Below, piece after piece: positions 45,815 to 56,216 of a stretch of 64,000 nucleotides of DNA. The stretch covers positions 1 through 64,000 of the forward strand of contig DATASX010000045.1 in NCBI GenBank assembly GCA_036269075.1. Reading direction: 5' to 3'. Under the pieces are notes generated by a model that was not told the origin of the DNA, made no database searches, and was given only the letters and a program-made list of their open reading frames with translations. Source of the stretch: Sporichthyaceae bacterium (lineage in GTDB: Bacteria > Actinomycetota > Actinomycetes > Sporichthyales > Sporichthyaceae). Position 1 is the stretch's first letter. Every line of letters starts with the position of its first letter. Both the position numbers and the translations under genes were made by a program.

Positions 45815-46315
45815 GTTGCTTCTCCTTGCGATGGGGTGATGTTCCGCTCGGGCGACCGGCCGGGCCGGGCGGTGGTGGTGCTGGGGCGCGGCGTCGCCGC
45901 CGGGCCGCACCTGGTCTGACGGTGGGTCAGGCGCCTGCGGGGCCGGCGCCAGTTGGCGTGACAGCCGTTGCCGTTGTGCGTCGACGCCGCAGCTGGATGG
46001 CCGAGCAGGGCCCGCTGGTCACCGGGCCGCTACCGGCGACGCGGATCTTGGACGCTGCGAAGAACCTCCCGGTTCCGCCGCCGTCGTCCGTTCGGCTGAG
46101 AAAAGAATCATCTGTCCGAAGGAACCGAAACGTCCCACTAGCAGTCGAAGCGTGCATCGGCGACGAGATCACCCGTCGCCATATCAGTTGACGTCCTCGA
46201 GGTCCCGCCGCACGACCCGTGAAGCCGCCGGTACGCCAAAGCACCACCGCGCGGTGTTGACGCGTGACCGAACCGGCCGCCACCGAGCCTCGACTTCTTG
46301 CCCGAGCGGCAACTG
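45815..46315. other. Spacer with a weak minus-strand frame
   Basis: A minus frame (45927-46157, 76 codons from ATG) is moderately protein-like (MHASTASGTFRFLRTDDSFL) but lacks a ribosome site. Its stop falls in a one-mismatch TGACG palindrome (45917-45929). I do not call it as a gene. Confidence 0.35.
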
Positions 46316-46558
46316 TCATCCACCGCGGTTGCGGGTCAGCGAGGCGGCGGTGGCGTTCTGGCTGCCAAGGAGGATGGTGGCGTCGGGCGTGCCGGCCTCC
46401 TCGAGGACGAGCTTCTCGTGCACGTAGAGCGAAGCGGCCTTGTTCGCGTAGGTGGCGATGTCGCGCCCGGCCGCGGTCAACCGGTCCGGCAGTCGATCCC
46501 GAGTTCTCGGCCGAGGCGTCGAACTGGCGGGCCTGAACCGGCCGCGCCCGACGGGCAC
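46316..46558 (-). pseudogene. Phospholipase D-like C-terminal remnant
   Basis: The frame ends with AASLYVHEKLVLEEAGTPDA followed by TILLGSQNATAASLTRNRGG. This is an HKD motif (HxK...GSxN) and trailing block of PLD-superfamily proteins. The first HKD motif and most of the protein are missing and the N-terminal part of the frame is Arg/Pro-rich, so this is a truncated relic. Confidence 0.65.
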
Positions 46559-46580
46559 GGCTCTTGCGACCTACGAACGG

Positions 46581-47093
46581 CTAGCAGGGGGCCGGTGCAT
46601 CCATGCGGTCGGGAGCCCCGGGCTTCAACAGATAGGTCACGACGATCTCGGCCGGAACCGCACCGTCGTTGCGAGCCAGGTGCGCGGTGTGGGCTGGAAC
46701 GAACACACCCTGGCCCGCCCGGTAGACCACCGGGGTGCAAGCGCCGGCACGCAGAAAGGTCAGCTCTCCCTTCGTCACGATCGATGTCTCGCTCCCGTCG
46801 TGGGTATGCCACCCCGTGGAACCGCCCGGTGGAATCGTCTTGACGAAAACCGAGAACGCCGCCGGACCGCCGGTGTCGAGCTTCACGCCATCCTGGATGA
46901 GGCCCTTGCCGAGCAGGACCGAGCCGGCGGCGCTCGGCGTGGGCGACGCCGTCGCGGCCGCCGTCCGGACATCTGATGCACCGTCACCACAGCCGGCGAG
47001 GACCGAGACGCAGATGGCGACGCAGGCAATGACCGATCGGTGACTTCGGGGTCGAGAACGCGGCGCGAGCGCACCTGTGGAGTTGGTAGACAT
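46581..47093 (-). CDS. Cupin-domain lipoprotein
   Basis: 170 residues. A basic start, a hydrophobic stretch and the lipobox VLAGC (Cys near 35) indicate a lipoprotein signal. The mature part is a single cupin barrel: GGSTGWHTHDGSETSIVTKG (metal-binding His and Glu pattern), GELTFLRAGACTPVVYRAGQ and VFVPAHTAHLARNDG. The ligand or reaction is unknown. Confidence 0.82.
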   Translation of the reverse strand: MSTNSTGALAPRSRPRSHRSVIACVAICVSVLAGCGDGASDVRTAAATASPTPSAAGSVLLGKGLIQDGVKLDTGGPAAFSVFVKTIPPGGSTGWHTHDGSETSIVTKGELTFLRAGACTPVVYRAGQGVFVPAHTAHLARNDGAVPAEIVVTYLLKPGAPDRMDAPAPC

Positions 47094-47639
47094 TCCTGGC
47101 CACCTCGGAGGGAGAGAATTTGAGCCACTCTACGGACCGGCCCCGCCCCGAACGGTCGGGCGCGGCAGACACGGGCCCGACCGACCCGCGTGGTCGGTAG
47201 ACCTCCGGCCGGTGCCCGGCCCGCACTGTGACGACCTCGCGGGCATCCTCGCCAATTCGGTGGAGCACTCGACAGGGCCCGCGCAGCCCAGACCGGAGGC
47301 CGAGAAGCCGTCCGCAACGGTTCGCCGACGCGGCGCAGACCAGCGATCAGCGCGGTGGCGAACGACGACCGACCGCGTCCCCAACGGACCTGACCGGTCG
47401 TCAGATCTGCGGGCCGCCTTCACCCACCTTGCCCCGGGCCCGGGGGGAAGACGCCTACGTCGGGCTCTTGCGGGAAGGCCCGAGGACGTGTTCGACCCCG
47501 CCGGGGAGCGTAGGGACATCCTCGATTGCGAGTGGGGTCCCGGGCCGGTGTGAATCGTGGTTGCCTGTACCTGTCGGTGGCGGATCCAGGGCGACGTCTC
47601 CGGCGGTGTGCGGGGCGATCGGACGGCGAGGGAACAGTG
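47094..47639. other. Spacer
   Basis: About 550 bases without a supported gene. A one-mismatch palindrome, CTGACC-GGT-CGTCAG, lies at 47390-47404. Confidence 0.4.
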
Positions 47640-48077
47640 ATGGGCGAGGGGTTCGACGACGCGGCCGAGATCAACCGGAAGATCGTGCAGGACGCGTTCG
47701 ACGCGTGGGCGGCCGGGACCGCCCCGATCAGCGACCTGTTCGCGCCGGAAATGGTCTGGCGCATCGAGGGGACCAGCATCATCTCCGAGCAGTACCAGGA
47801 CTCGGCGCAGTTCCTCGACCAGGTCCTGTCCCCCTTCGCCGCCAGATTCGCTGCGGGCGAACGGTTCCGCCCAGTCCGGATACGGGCGATCCACGCCGAC
47901 GCCGACACGGTGGTCGTCCTGTGGGACGGGCACGGCGTCGCCAACGACGGGCTGCCCTACGACAACAGCTACGCCTGGTTCATGACCCTGGCCGACGGCA
48001 AGGTCGTCGACGCGACCGCCTTCTTCGACACCATCACCTTGAACGACCTGTGGACCCGAGTGCCACCCGCGGGCTGA
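47640..48077 (+). CDS. SnoaL/NTF2-like protein
   Basis: 145 residues with the alpha+beta cone fold pattern: a helical start (NRKIVQDAFDAWAAGTAPIS), LFAPEMVWRIEGTS, a QYQDSAQFLDQVLSP helix, then strands VRIRAIHADADTVVVLWDG and YAWFMTLADGKVVDATAFFD. Probably a small-molecule-binding or isomerase-type enzyme; substrate unknown. ATG 47640 (GTG at 47637 possible) with GAGGGA upstream. Confidence 0.82.
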   Translation: MGEGFDDAAEINRKIVQDAFDAWAAGTAPISDLFAPEMVWRIEGTSIISEQYQDSAQFLDQVLSPFAARFAAGERFRPVRIRAIHADADTVVVLWDGHGVANDGLPYDNSYAWFMTLADGKVVDATAFFDTITLNDLWTRVPPAG

Positions 48078-48109
48078 CCGAGCACGCCGCTGCAGGACCC
48101 GACCGGCCC

Positions 48110-48179
48110 TCAGAACCCGCTTGCAGTGTGCGTTCGGCCTGGACGTGGACGGGGTTGTGGCTGGTGGGGTTGGTAGGGC
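48110..48179 (-). pseudogene. 3' remnant of a secreted-protein paralogue abutting tRNA-Met
   Basis: The minus frame reads NPTSHNPVHVQAERTLQAGS then stop, closely matching the end of the intact gene at 45383 (DPTNHSVHVEADRTLQLP). Similarity is also clear at DNA level over about 34 bases. It stops exactly at the 3' CCA end of the tRNA gene. The remainder of the paralogue is absent. Confidence 0.65.
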
Positions 48180-48256
48180 TGGTGGGGCGAGCGGGACTCG
48201 AACCCGCGGCCTAAGGATTATGAGTCCTCTGCTCTAACCGGCTGAGCTACCGCCCC
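48180..48256 (-). tRNA. tRNA-Met (CAT anticodon; Ile2 not excluded)
   Basis: A 77-base cloverleaf with encoded CCA. Acceptor GGGGCGG pairs with the 3' strand TCGCCCC (a G-T pair closes it), D-arm GCTC...GAGC, anticodon loop CTCATAA and T-arm GCGGG-TTCGAGT-CCCGC. The CAT anticodon reads Met, or Ile if modified to lysidine. Confidence 0.95.
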
Positions 48257-48524
48257 TTGTGGTGCATTCCTGCAGGTCCGACATGGTGTGCTGGTTACTC
48301 ACCTCCTTGTTGTTCGACCCCTGGGCGGGCCTCGTGCCGGTTCCGTGCCAGATCGCGTCACCGGCCCGCGGCGCATGCCAGCCGTCTGGCACGGTCGAGG
48401 TTGTCGGCAACGGCACTGTCGGCGACCCCGGACGCGCAGGACGCTCGCAGGCTCTGCGCGACCACGAGCCTGCAGCCTAGGACCGTCGACCATGCGACGT
48501 CGCGGCGCCAGGGCCTCAGCGACC

Positions 48525-49244
48525 TCAGCCCTGGTCTATGACGGCCGGCATCGCGCGGCCCTCGACGACCTCGTGGGCGAGATCTGTGAGCCGCAGGTTG
48601 TGGGCTCGGGCGTGTGAACGCAACGAGCTGAACGCCTCGCCGGGGGTGATCCGTAACCGTTCGGCCAGCACTCCCTTGGCCTGTTCGATCAGCACGCGGG
48701 TGTCCAGGGCGGTCTGCAGTTGGGCGAGCAGGATCTCCCGGCGCCGGCTCAGGTCCACCTGGATCAATCCGATGGTGGCGACGTCCACCAACGCCTGACC
48801 GATGCGCACGTCGGACTCCTGCAGGCCCCCGACTCGGGAGTGGAACAGGTTCAGCGCCCCGATCGTCTCGGCCCGCAGGCGCATCGGCACCGCCTGCACC
48901 GACTGGAACCCAGCAGCCACCGCGGCCGGGGCGAACTTCGGCCACCGCTGCTGGGCGGCGGCCAGGTCGTTCTCGGCGACGGGTTGCCCGCTGCGGGAGC
49001 ACTCCAGACAGGGGCCCTGGGCGTTCTGCAGCTGGAACAGCTCCAGCAACCGGGTCTCCTCGGTGGTCGAGGCCATCACCCTCAATCGGCCCTGGTTGTC
49101 CATCAGCATCAACCCGACCGCGGTCACGTCGAGCAGCTCCGTGCAGCGTTCGACCAGCGTGTAGAGGAACTCGACCAGGTCGAACTCATCGACCAATGTG
49201 TCGGCCAGGTCCACGAATGTCTCGGCCAGCCGTTCGGCGTTCAC
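48525..49244 (-). CDS. GAF-ANTAR RNA-binding regulator 1
   Basis: 239 residues. A GAF sensor domain (LVEFLYTLVERCTELLDVTA, GLMLMDNQGRLRVMAST, QGPCLECSRSGQPV with CxxC) covers about 20-165. A C-terminal ANTAR domain follows (LQTALDTRVLIEQAKGVLAE ... AFSSLRSHARAHNLRLTDLA), a three-helix RNA hairpin binder that prevents transcription termination. The second of two adjacent GTGs (49244) has GGGAGG 6 bases upstream. A paralogue lies directly upstream. Confidence 0.9.
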   Translation of the reverse strand: MNAERLAETFVDLADTLVDEFDLVEFLYTLVERCTELLDVTAVGLMLMDNQGRLRVMASTTEETRLLELFQLQNAQGPCLECSRSGQPVAENDLAAAQQRWPKFAPAAVAAGFQSVQAVPMRLRAETIGALNLFHSRVGGLQESDVRIGQALVDVATIGLIQVDLSRRREILLAQLQTALDTRVLIEQAKGVLAERLRITPGEAFSSLRSHARAHNLRLTDLAHEVVEGRAMPAVIDQG

Positions 49245-49341
49245 CACGTTCCTCCCAAAAACATCTCACCACCGGTACCCAGGACCTCTCGCGCCCCGTC
49301 CGGTTCCACACGTCCATTTTCCGCGAAAGTCACATCGAGGC

Positions 49342-50121
49342 TCAGCTGTCGTCGAATCGCACGGCGCGGGACACCACATCGGCGGCCAGCTCGGAGAGCA
49401 GGCGGGCCTCGGTGAACGCGCGGGCGCGTAGCCTCAGCAGGGCGGTGGGCATGTCCACGCCCAGCTGCACCGCGATCATCCCCGTGGCCTGGTGGATCTC
49501 GGGGTGATCCTCCAACGGTCGCCGCCCGCGCCGGTCCGGTTCATAGTCCGAGCCTTCCCCGTCCAGCAAACCCTGCCCAGCGGCAACGCGTTCGTCCAGG
49601 CGGTCCAGAAGAAGTTCCAACGCGATCGCCCCATACCCGATCGCGTCGGCCAACATGTCCGGGTCCAAGCCGCCCGGACGATCGAGATAGGCCGCCAACA
49701 CACCGAACCGAGCTGCGCCGATCCGGATCGGAACCACGCAAAGCGAACAGACCCCGACCGCCACCCCCGCGGGCCCGAACAACGGCCAGCGGACCTGCGA
49801 CTCGGCGGCCGCGAGGTCGCCGATCAGCAGTGGGCGACCGGATGCGAGGGTCTCCAGCGAGGGACCCTCACCGATGGTGACCTGTAACTCCTCGGCTACC
49901 CGCCCGAGGCGACCGTATCCGGCGATCATCTCCGCGCCCAACCCGGAGCTGGGCACCGACAGCGCCACCGCGCTGACCTGCAACTGCCCCGCCGCGGCAC
50001 GGCACAGCGCGTCCAGGTCGACCGGATCCCCGCGGCCCGCCGCGCCGTCCGCGACCTGCGCCCACAGCCTCGCCCACCGGTGCGCAGCGGGTGTATCGGC
50101 GGGGGAATCGAAGTCAGTCAT
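49342..50121 (-). CDS. GAF-ANTAR regulator 2
   Basis: 259 residues with the same order: GAF (DLDALCRAAAGQLQVSAVAL, IGEGPSLETLASGRPLLIGD, VCSLCVVPIRIGAARFGVLA) then ANTAR (HPEIHQATGMIAVQLGVDMP, TALLRLRARAFTEARLLSEL). It differs from its neighbour in GAF cysteines and in a longer N-terminus. Start at ATG 50121. ANTAR targets are short double hairpins near ribosome sites; none was identified here. Confidence 0.88.
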   Translation of the reverse strand: MTDFDSPADTPAAHRWARLWAQVADGAAGRGDPVDLDALCRAAAGQLQVSAVALSVPSSGLGAEMIAGYGRLGRVAEELQVTIGEGPSLETLASGRPLLIGDLAAAESQVRWPLFGPAGVAVGVCSLCVVPIRIGAARFGVLAAYLDRPGGLDPDMLADAIGYGAIALELLLDRLDERVAAGQGLLDGEGSDYEPDRRGRRPLEDHPEIHQATGMIAVQLGVDMPTALLRLRARAFTEARLLSELAADVVSRAVRFDDS

Positions 50122-50480
50122 CCAACCCGCGCACCGTTCGCACGCCTGAGCACTGTTAGCGGCAGCATGGCGGTCTCCACAAGCGGAGGTCGCCGGGCTC
50201 CGGGGCGACGGGTGCGAGGTAAGGAGGTGCTCGCCGAAGGCTACGCCCACCCGGCAGGCTGGCTTGGTCGCCGGGCACTCGAGCGGCCGCCCCGTCGGCC
50301 ACCGGTGGTCGTTCCGGCCTCGCCCCGCCGTGTAGCGGCGTCTTACCGGAGCCCTGAGGTGCAGCCGACGTTTCGGCGAGCAGCGCCGCCCGCGCAGGCG
50401 CGGGCAGTGCGGCGCTCGAGCCGAAAACGGCGTCCGGCCGGGGGATTTGTCCAGGCCGCTTTGTCCAGGCGGCACAAGTT
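50122..50480. other. Spacer upstream of the GAF-ANTAR pair
   Basis: About 360 bases with no supported gene; the open frames are Arg/Pro-rich. Confidence 0.4.
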
Positions 50481-50481
50481 A

Positions 50482-50494
50482 TGACGGACCGTCA
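50482..50494. repeat. TGACG-N3-CGTCA palindrome, copy 6
   Basis: Perfect arms around GAC, 16 bases from the tRNA remnant. Confidence 0.7.
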
Positions 50495-50509
50495 GATGGG
50501 GTTCATTCA

Positions 50510-50550
50510 GATTATGAGTCCCCTGCACTGACCGGCTGAGCGACGGCCCC
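50510..50550 (-). pseudogene. 5'-half tRNA-Met remnant
   Basis: 41 bases matching the 5' half of the tRNA-Met at 48216-48256 at 36 positions. It covers the acceptor strand, D-arm and anticodon loop (CTCATAA intact) and breaks off in the anticodon stem. The 3' half is missing. Confidence 0.7.
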
Positions 50551-50580
50551 GGCGTTGTCGCTGAGGGCCACGAAGTGAAG

Positions 50581-50654
50581 CTCCCGCGACAGGACTTGAA
50601 CCTGTAACCTGCCGGTTAACAGCCGGACGCTCTGCCGAATTGAGCTACGCGGGA
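50581..50654 (-). tRNA. tRNA-Asn (GTT anticodon)
   Basis: A 74-base cloverleaf. Acceptor TCCCGCG/CGCGGGA, D-arm GCTC...GAGC, anticodon loop CTGTTAA on stem CCGG, T-arm ACAGG-TTCAAGT-CCTGT, discriminator G. CCA is not encoded. Confidence 0.95.
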
Positions 50655-50746
50655 TCGTCTTGCCGGGCCGAGGCCCCGCAGACCGAAGGTCAGCCTAGCG
50701 CACTTCGCGCGGTGACCCGCCGCGGTTGCCTCAGGCGCGTCGCCGG

Positions 50747-51961
<1,215 letters not shown>

Positions 51962-52185
51962 GGCCACCCCCCTGGATACGAAGCCCTGCGGACGAGGATC
52001 AGTGTGTCCGCCGCGGTAGTCCGCCCGCCGGGACTTGACCAAACCCGGGGGCCGAAGCGTCCGGTTTTGCGCGCATCAAGGGGGTTGCGTCCACCACTCG
52101 GATGGCCCTTCCGGGCGGTGATTCGCTGTGAGGCGCGCAACGCGGATCACATCGGCGTAACTCCGTGCGGCGGGCGATACCGGTG

Positions 52186-54051
52186 TCAGAGGCCGCCGAT
52201 GAGCTGTTCGCGCAGGCCTCGGCGGAACTGCTCGAGGGCCACGAGTTCGCTGAACATCTTGGTGTGCTCGTCCGGGCGCTCCACCGGGTTGACGCGTTGC
52301 AACTTGCCGCTGAGCGCGTCGATCTGGCGGCTGACCGCCGCGACCTGCACCGCGGCCAGTTGCTCGGCGGCGTAGCGCCGGTCCGGTTCGCCCGGGGTGT
52401 GCGGCGGGTCGACCGCCAGCTCCGCGACCAGGGCCCGGACGACGTCGTCGCCGGCCTGCTCGCGGACCTGTCCGATCCATCTCTCGCCGGCACCGGCCGC
52501 GGCAGTGCCCCCGGCGGCCACGACGGCCTGGTGGATCAGCAGATGGGCGCCGGCGCAGAACGCGTCCGGTTCCAACGCGTCGAAGCGCGGGCCGAGCAAC
52601 TGCGGGAACTGCAGGGCCAGTTTGAGCAGTTCACGCTCCACCACCAGCGCGGGCTCCTTGGGGTCAGGGCGTTCCACGCCGCGACCCGCCGCCTGACGCC
52701 CCGTCACCTGCGCCCCGCGGGAGCGTTGGGCCAGTTCGCCGAGCACCGCCTCGACGTCCATGCCCAGCCAACCGGCCAGTCGCCGCCCGTACTCCTGCCG
52801 TAGGGCACGGTCGCGGATGCCGAGCACTGCCGGCGCGGCGGCCTGCATGGCAGCCACCCGACCTTCGGCGGTCTCCAGGTCGTGGCGGCCCAGAATGCCG
52901 CGGATCGCGAACTCGAAAAGCGGGACGCGATTGGCGACCAGGTCGCGGACGGCCGCGTCGCCCTTGGAAATCCGCAGGTCGCAGGGGTCCAGGCCGTCGG
53001 GCTCGACCGCGACGAAGGTCTGGGTGGTGAACCGCTGGTCCTGCTCCTCGTAGGCCTTGCGAGCGGCGGCCTGCCCGGCCGCGTCGCCGTCGAAGGTGAA
53101 GATGACCTCGCCGCGGAACTCACTGGCGTCCATCAGCAGGCGGCGCAGCAGTTTCACGTGCTCGACGCCGAACGCAGTCCCGCAGGTGGCGACGGCGGTC
53201 GGGACGCCCGCGAGGTGGCAGGCCATCACGTCGGTGTAGCCCTCGACGATCACCGCCTGGCCGCGGCGTTTGATGTCCTTCTTGGCCGACTCGATCCCGT
53301 AGAGCAGTTGGCTCTTCTTGTAGATCGGGGTCTCGGGCGTGTTGACGTACTTGGCCTCGATGCGGTCGTCGTCGAACAGTCGCCGAGCCCCGAATCCCAC
53401 GATGTCGCCGGTGACGTCGTGGATCGGCCACATCAAGCGGCCCATGAATCGGTCCAGCAGGCCGCGTTGGCCTTCCCGGGCCAGGCCCGCGGTGACCAAC
53501 TCCTCGTCCTTGAACTGACGCCCCCTCAGATGTTTCACGAGGGCGTCCCAGGACCGTGGCGCGAATCCGACGCCGAACTGCTGGGCGGCGGCCGCGTCGA
53601 AGCCCCGCTGGTCCAGGAACTCACGACCCTTGGCCGCCTCGGGCGACTCGGCCAGCAGGCTCGCGTAGTAGTCGGCCGCGGCGTGGTGGGCGGCGACCAG
53701 GCGGCTGCGACCACCTTGCGGGCGGTTCGGGACCGCGCCGCCCTCCTCGTAGCGCAACGTGATGCCGGCCCGGCCCGCGAGGCGCTCGATGGCCTCGGTG
53801 AAGCTGAGGCTGTCGGACTTCATCACGAAGTCGATGACGTCGCCGCCGACCCCGCAACCGAAGCAGTGGAAGTAGCCACGCGACGGGCTGACGTTGAACG
53901 AGGGGGTCTTCTCCTCGTGGAACGGGCACAGGCCCTTGAGGGAGCCGCCGCCGGCATTGCGCAGGCCGACCGAGGCGCCGACGACGTCGGCGATCGCCGA
54001 TCGCTCCCGGACCAGGGCGACGTCCTCGTCCTTGATCCGTCCACCGGCCAC
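52186..54051 (-). CDS. dnaG: DNA primase
   Basis: 621 residues. An N-terminal CHC2 zinc domain ([35 protein letters not shown]) is followed by the TOPRIM catalytic core ([38 protein letters not shown]) and a helical C-terminal region for helicase contact. It synthesises Okazaki primers. GTG start at 54051. The sigma factor gene follows on the same strand after about 220 bases. Confidence 0.97.
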   Translation of the reverse strand: MAGGRIKDEDVALVRERSAIADVVGASVGLRNAGGGSLKGLCPFHEEKTPSFNVSPSRGYFHCFGCGVGGDVIDFVMKSDSLSFTEAIERLAGRAGITLRYEEGGAVPNRPQGGRSRLVAAHHAAADYYASLLAESPEAAKGREFLDQRGFDAAAAQQFGVGFAPRSWDALVKHLRGRQFKDEELVTAGLAREGQRGLLDRFMGRLMWPIHDVTGDIVGFGARRLFDDDRIEAKYVNTPETPIYKKSQLLYGIESAKKDIKRRGQAVIVEGYTDVMACHLAGVPTAVATCGTAFGVEHVKLLRRLLMDASEFRGEVIFTFDGDAAGQAAARKAYEEQDQRFTTQTFVAVEPDGLDPCDLRISKGDAAVRDLVANRVPLFEFAIRGILGRHDLETAEGRVAAMQAAAPAVLGIRDRALRQEYGRRLAGWLGMDVEAVLGELAQRSRGAQVTGRQAAGRGVERPDPKEPALVVERELLKLALQFPQLLGPRFDALEPDAFCAGAHLLIHQAVVAAGGTAAAGAGERWIGQVREQAGDDVVRALVAELAVDPPHTPGEPDRRYAAEQLAAVQVAAVSRQIDALSGKLQRVNPVERPDEHTKMFSELVALEQFRRGLREQLIGGL

Positions 54052-54137
54052 GTCCGGGAGTCTATGGCGGCCGATCCGAACCTAAGTGTCGGTGGCCCGG
54101 CCTAGAGTCGGGCCGACGCCGTCGAGGGGAGCCCGCC

Positions 54138-54638
54138 GTGTCCGCCGAGCACGACCTGCTGATCGAAGCCCTGAACCATCAGCGCGACCTGCTGCGGCAC
54201 ACCGCCGCCGGGCTGAGCGACGAGCAGGCCCGGGTCGCGAGCACGGTCAGCGCGCTCTGCGTCGGAGGCCTGGTGAAGCATCTGACCAACGTCGAACGGC
54301 GGTGGACGAACTTCATCACCGTCGGGGCGGAGGCATTCGGCAATTTCAGTGCGGAGTCGTTCGCCGCCCATCAGGCCAGCTTCGTGATGGGCCCCGACGA
54401 GCACCTGGACGCGGTGCTGGCCGGCTACGCGGAGGCCGGTGCTGACACCGACGCACGCATCCGCTCGGTGCCCGACCTGTCCGTCGAGCAAGCGCTGCCG
54501 GTCACGCCGTGGTGGCCGGAGGGTTCGCGGTGGAGCGCCCGTCGGGTGGCGCTGCACGTGGCCCTGGAAACCGCCCAGCACTGCGGGCACGCCGACATCC
54601 TCCGCGAGGCCATCGACGGCCAGAAGACGATGGGCTGA
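54138..54638 (+). CDS. DinB-family (DUF664) protein
   Basis: 166 residues forming a four-helix bundle typical of DinB/YfiT metal-dependent enzymes. The metal-binding histidines appear in LVKHLTNVERRW (near 50) and VALHVALETAQHCGHADILR (near 140). Actinobacterial members include mycothiol-dependent transferases; the exact thiol or substrate is unknown. GTG start at 54138. Confidence 0.88.
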   Translation: MSAEHDLLIEALNHQRDLLRHTAAGLSDEQARVASTVSALCVGGLVKHLTNVERRWTNFITVGAEAFGNFSAESFAAHQASFVMGPDEHLDAVLAGYAEAGADTDARIRSVPDLSVEQALPVTPWWPEGSRWSARRVALHVALETAQHCGHADILREAIDGQKTMG

Positions 54639-54650
54639 GAGGCTCCGGGC

Positions 54651-56129
54651 TCAGCCCCGGGCGCCTACCTGGGCGCCGACCTGGGGCATCCCGAGCAGGA
54701 CCGGTGAGCCGTCCCCGGGCCCCGTAGGCGCGTCGGCGGCAGCGGCTTGGGCGGCGTCCCAGGCCTCGCCGGCTCGGGTTCGGCGGGGCGCGCTGACGCC
54801 ACGGTCGGCGACGAGGTGGTGCGGGGCGGCGTAGGTGATCTCGGCGGTGAGGAAGTCGCCGGGCCGGGGCAAGGCCGCGTCGTCGGCAGGGCGGAAGTGC
54901 ACCAGGCGATTGTCGCGGGCCCGGCCGGTCATGCGCGCGGTGTCGGCGTCCTTGCGGCCCTCGCCGGTGGCCACCAGCACCTCGACCTCGCGACCCACCT
55001 GCATTTTTGCCTGGTCCCAGGAGATCTGCTCCTGGAGCGCGACCAACCGGAGGTAACGCTCCTGGACGACCTCGGCCGGCACCTGGTCGGGCAGATCGGC
55101 CGCCGGGGTCCCCGGACGTTTCGAGTACTGGAACGTGAATGCCGAGGCGAACTTGGCAGCGGCCACGACCTCGAGCGTGGCCGTGAAGTCGGCCTCGGTC
55201 TCGCCGGGGAAGCCCACGATGATGTCGGTGGTGATCGCCGCGTCCGGGATGGCGGCGCGGACCCGCTCGATGATCCCGAGATAGCGCTCGGCCCGGTAGG
55301 AGCGGCGCATCGCCCGCAGGATCGCGTCGGACCCGGACTGCAGCGGCATGTGCAGCGCGGGCATCACGTTCGGGGTCTGCGCCATCGCCGCGATGACGTC
55401 GTCGGTGAAGTAGGCCGGGTGGGGTGAGGTGAACCGGACGCGCTCCAGACCGTCGATCCCGCCACAGGCCCGAAGCAACTGGCCGAACGCCTCGCGGTCG
55501 CCGAATTCGACGCCGTAGGAGTTCACGTTCTGCCCGAGCAGCGTCACCTCGACGACGCCGTCGGCGACCAGGGCCTCGATCTCGGCCAGGATGTCGCCGG
55601 GCCGCCGGTCCTTCTCGGTGCCCCGCAGCGACGGGACGATGCAGAACGTGCAGGTGTTGTTGCAGCCGACCGAGATCGCGACCCACGCCGCGTAGGTGCT
55701 TTCGCGCCGGGCCGGCAACGTCGAGGGGAACACCTCGAGTGACTCGAGGATCTCGACCTGCGCCTCCTCCATGACTCGAGCGCGTTCGAGCAGCACCGGC
55801 AGCGAACCCACGTTGTGGGTCCCGAAGACCACGTCGACCCAGGGCGCCCGACGCACGATCTCCGAGCGGTCCTTCTGCGCCAGGCAACCACCGACCGCGA
55901 TCTGCATCCCCGGCCTCCCGGCCTTGACCGAGGCGACGTGGCCGAGGTTGCCGTAGAGCCGGTTGTCGGCGTTCTCCCGCACCGCACAGGTGTTGTAGAC
56001 GACAACGTCGGGGACCTCGTCGTCGCCCACCCGCAGGTAGCCCGCAGCCTCCAGCGACCCGGCGAGGCGCTCGGAGTCGTGGACGTTCATCTGGCACCCG
56101 TAGGTGCGGATCTGGTAGGTGCGGGACAC
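54651..56129 (-). CDS. miaB: tRNA methylthiotransferase MiaB
   Basis: 492 residues. Radical SAM enzyme adding the methylthio group to N6-isopentenyladenosine 37 of tRNAs. The N-terminal UPF0004 domain has [20 protein letters not shown] with the auxiliary-cluster cysteines. The SAM motif is [18 protein letters not shown] radical SAM barrel ([16 protein letters not shown]) and a C-terminal TRAM domain ([16 protein letters not shown]) follow. The Pro/Ala-rich end is variable. Confidence 0.97.
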   Translation of the reverse strand: MSRTYQIRTYGCQMNVHDSERLAGSLEAAGYLRVGDDEVPDVVVYNTCAVRENADNRLYGNLGHVASVKAGRPGMQIAVGGCLAQKDRSEIVRRAPWVDVVFGTHNVGSLPVLLERARVMEEAQVEILESLEVFPSTLPARRESTYAAWVAISVGCNNTCTFCIVPSLRGTEKDRRPGDILAEIEALVADGVVEVTLLGQNVNSYGVEFGDREAFGQLLRACGGIDGLERVRFTSPHPAYFTDDVIAAMAQTPNVMPALHMPLQSGSDAILRAMRRSYRAERYLGIIERVRAAIPDAAITTDIIVGFPGETEADFTATLEVVAAAKFASAFTFQYSKRPGTPAADLPDQVPAEVVQERYLRLVALQEQISWDQAKMQVGREVEVLVATGEGRKDADTARMTGRARDNRLVHFRPADDAALPRPGDFLTAEITYAAPHHLVADRGVSAPRRTRAGEAWDAAQAAAADAPTGPGDGSPVLLGMPQVGAQVGARG

Positions 56130-56172
56130 ACCTCAAGGCTACGGGGCGCACGCGGGTGCCCCGCCACCCGCA

Positions 56173-56216
56173 ACGTCAGCGAAAGTGAGGCCTATAGGCC
56201 TCACTTTCGCTGACGT
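56173..56216. terminator. Perfect 44-bp palindrome between recX and miaB
   Basis: Twenty-base arms (ACGTCAGCGAAAGTGAGGCC and its complement) around TATA, with no mismatch. It begins right at the recX stop and lies 43 bp upstream of miaB. It would form a very stable hairpin on either strand. Probably a terminator for recA-recX. Confidence 0.7.

Noticed and set aside
45927-46157. A 76-codon minus-strand frame
   Set aside because: No ribosome site, no family, and its stop lies in a repeated palindrome; too weak to call as a gene.
46974-46986. Extra one-mismatch TGACG-type palindrome
   Set aside because: It lies inside the cupin lipoprotein coding sequence and is probably chance.
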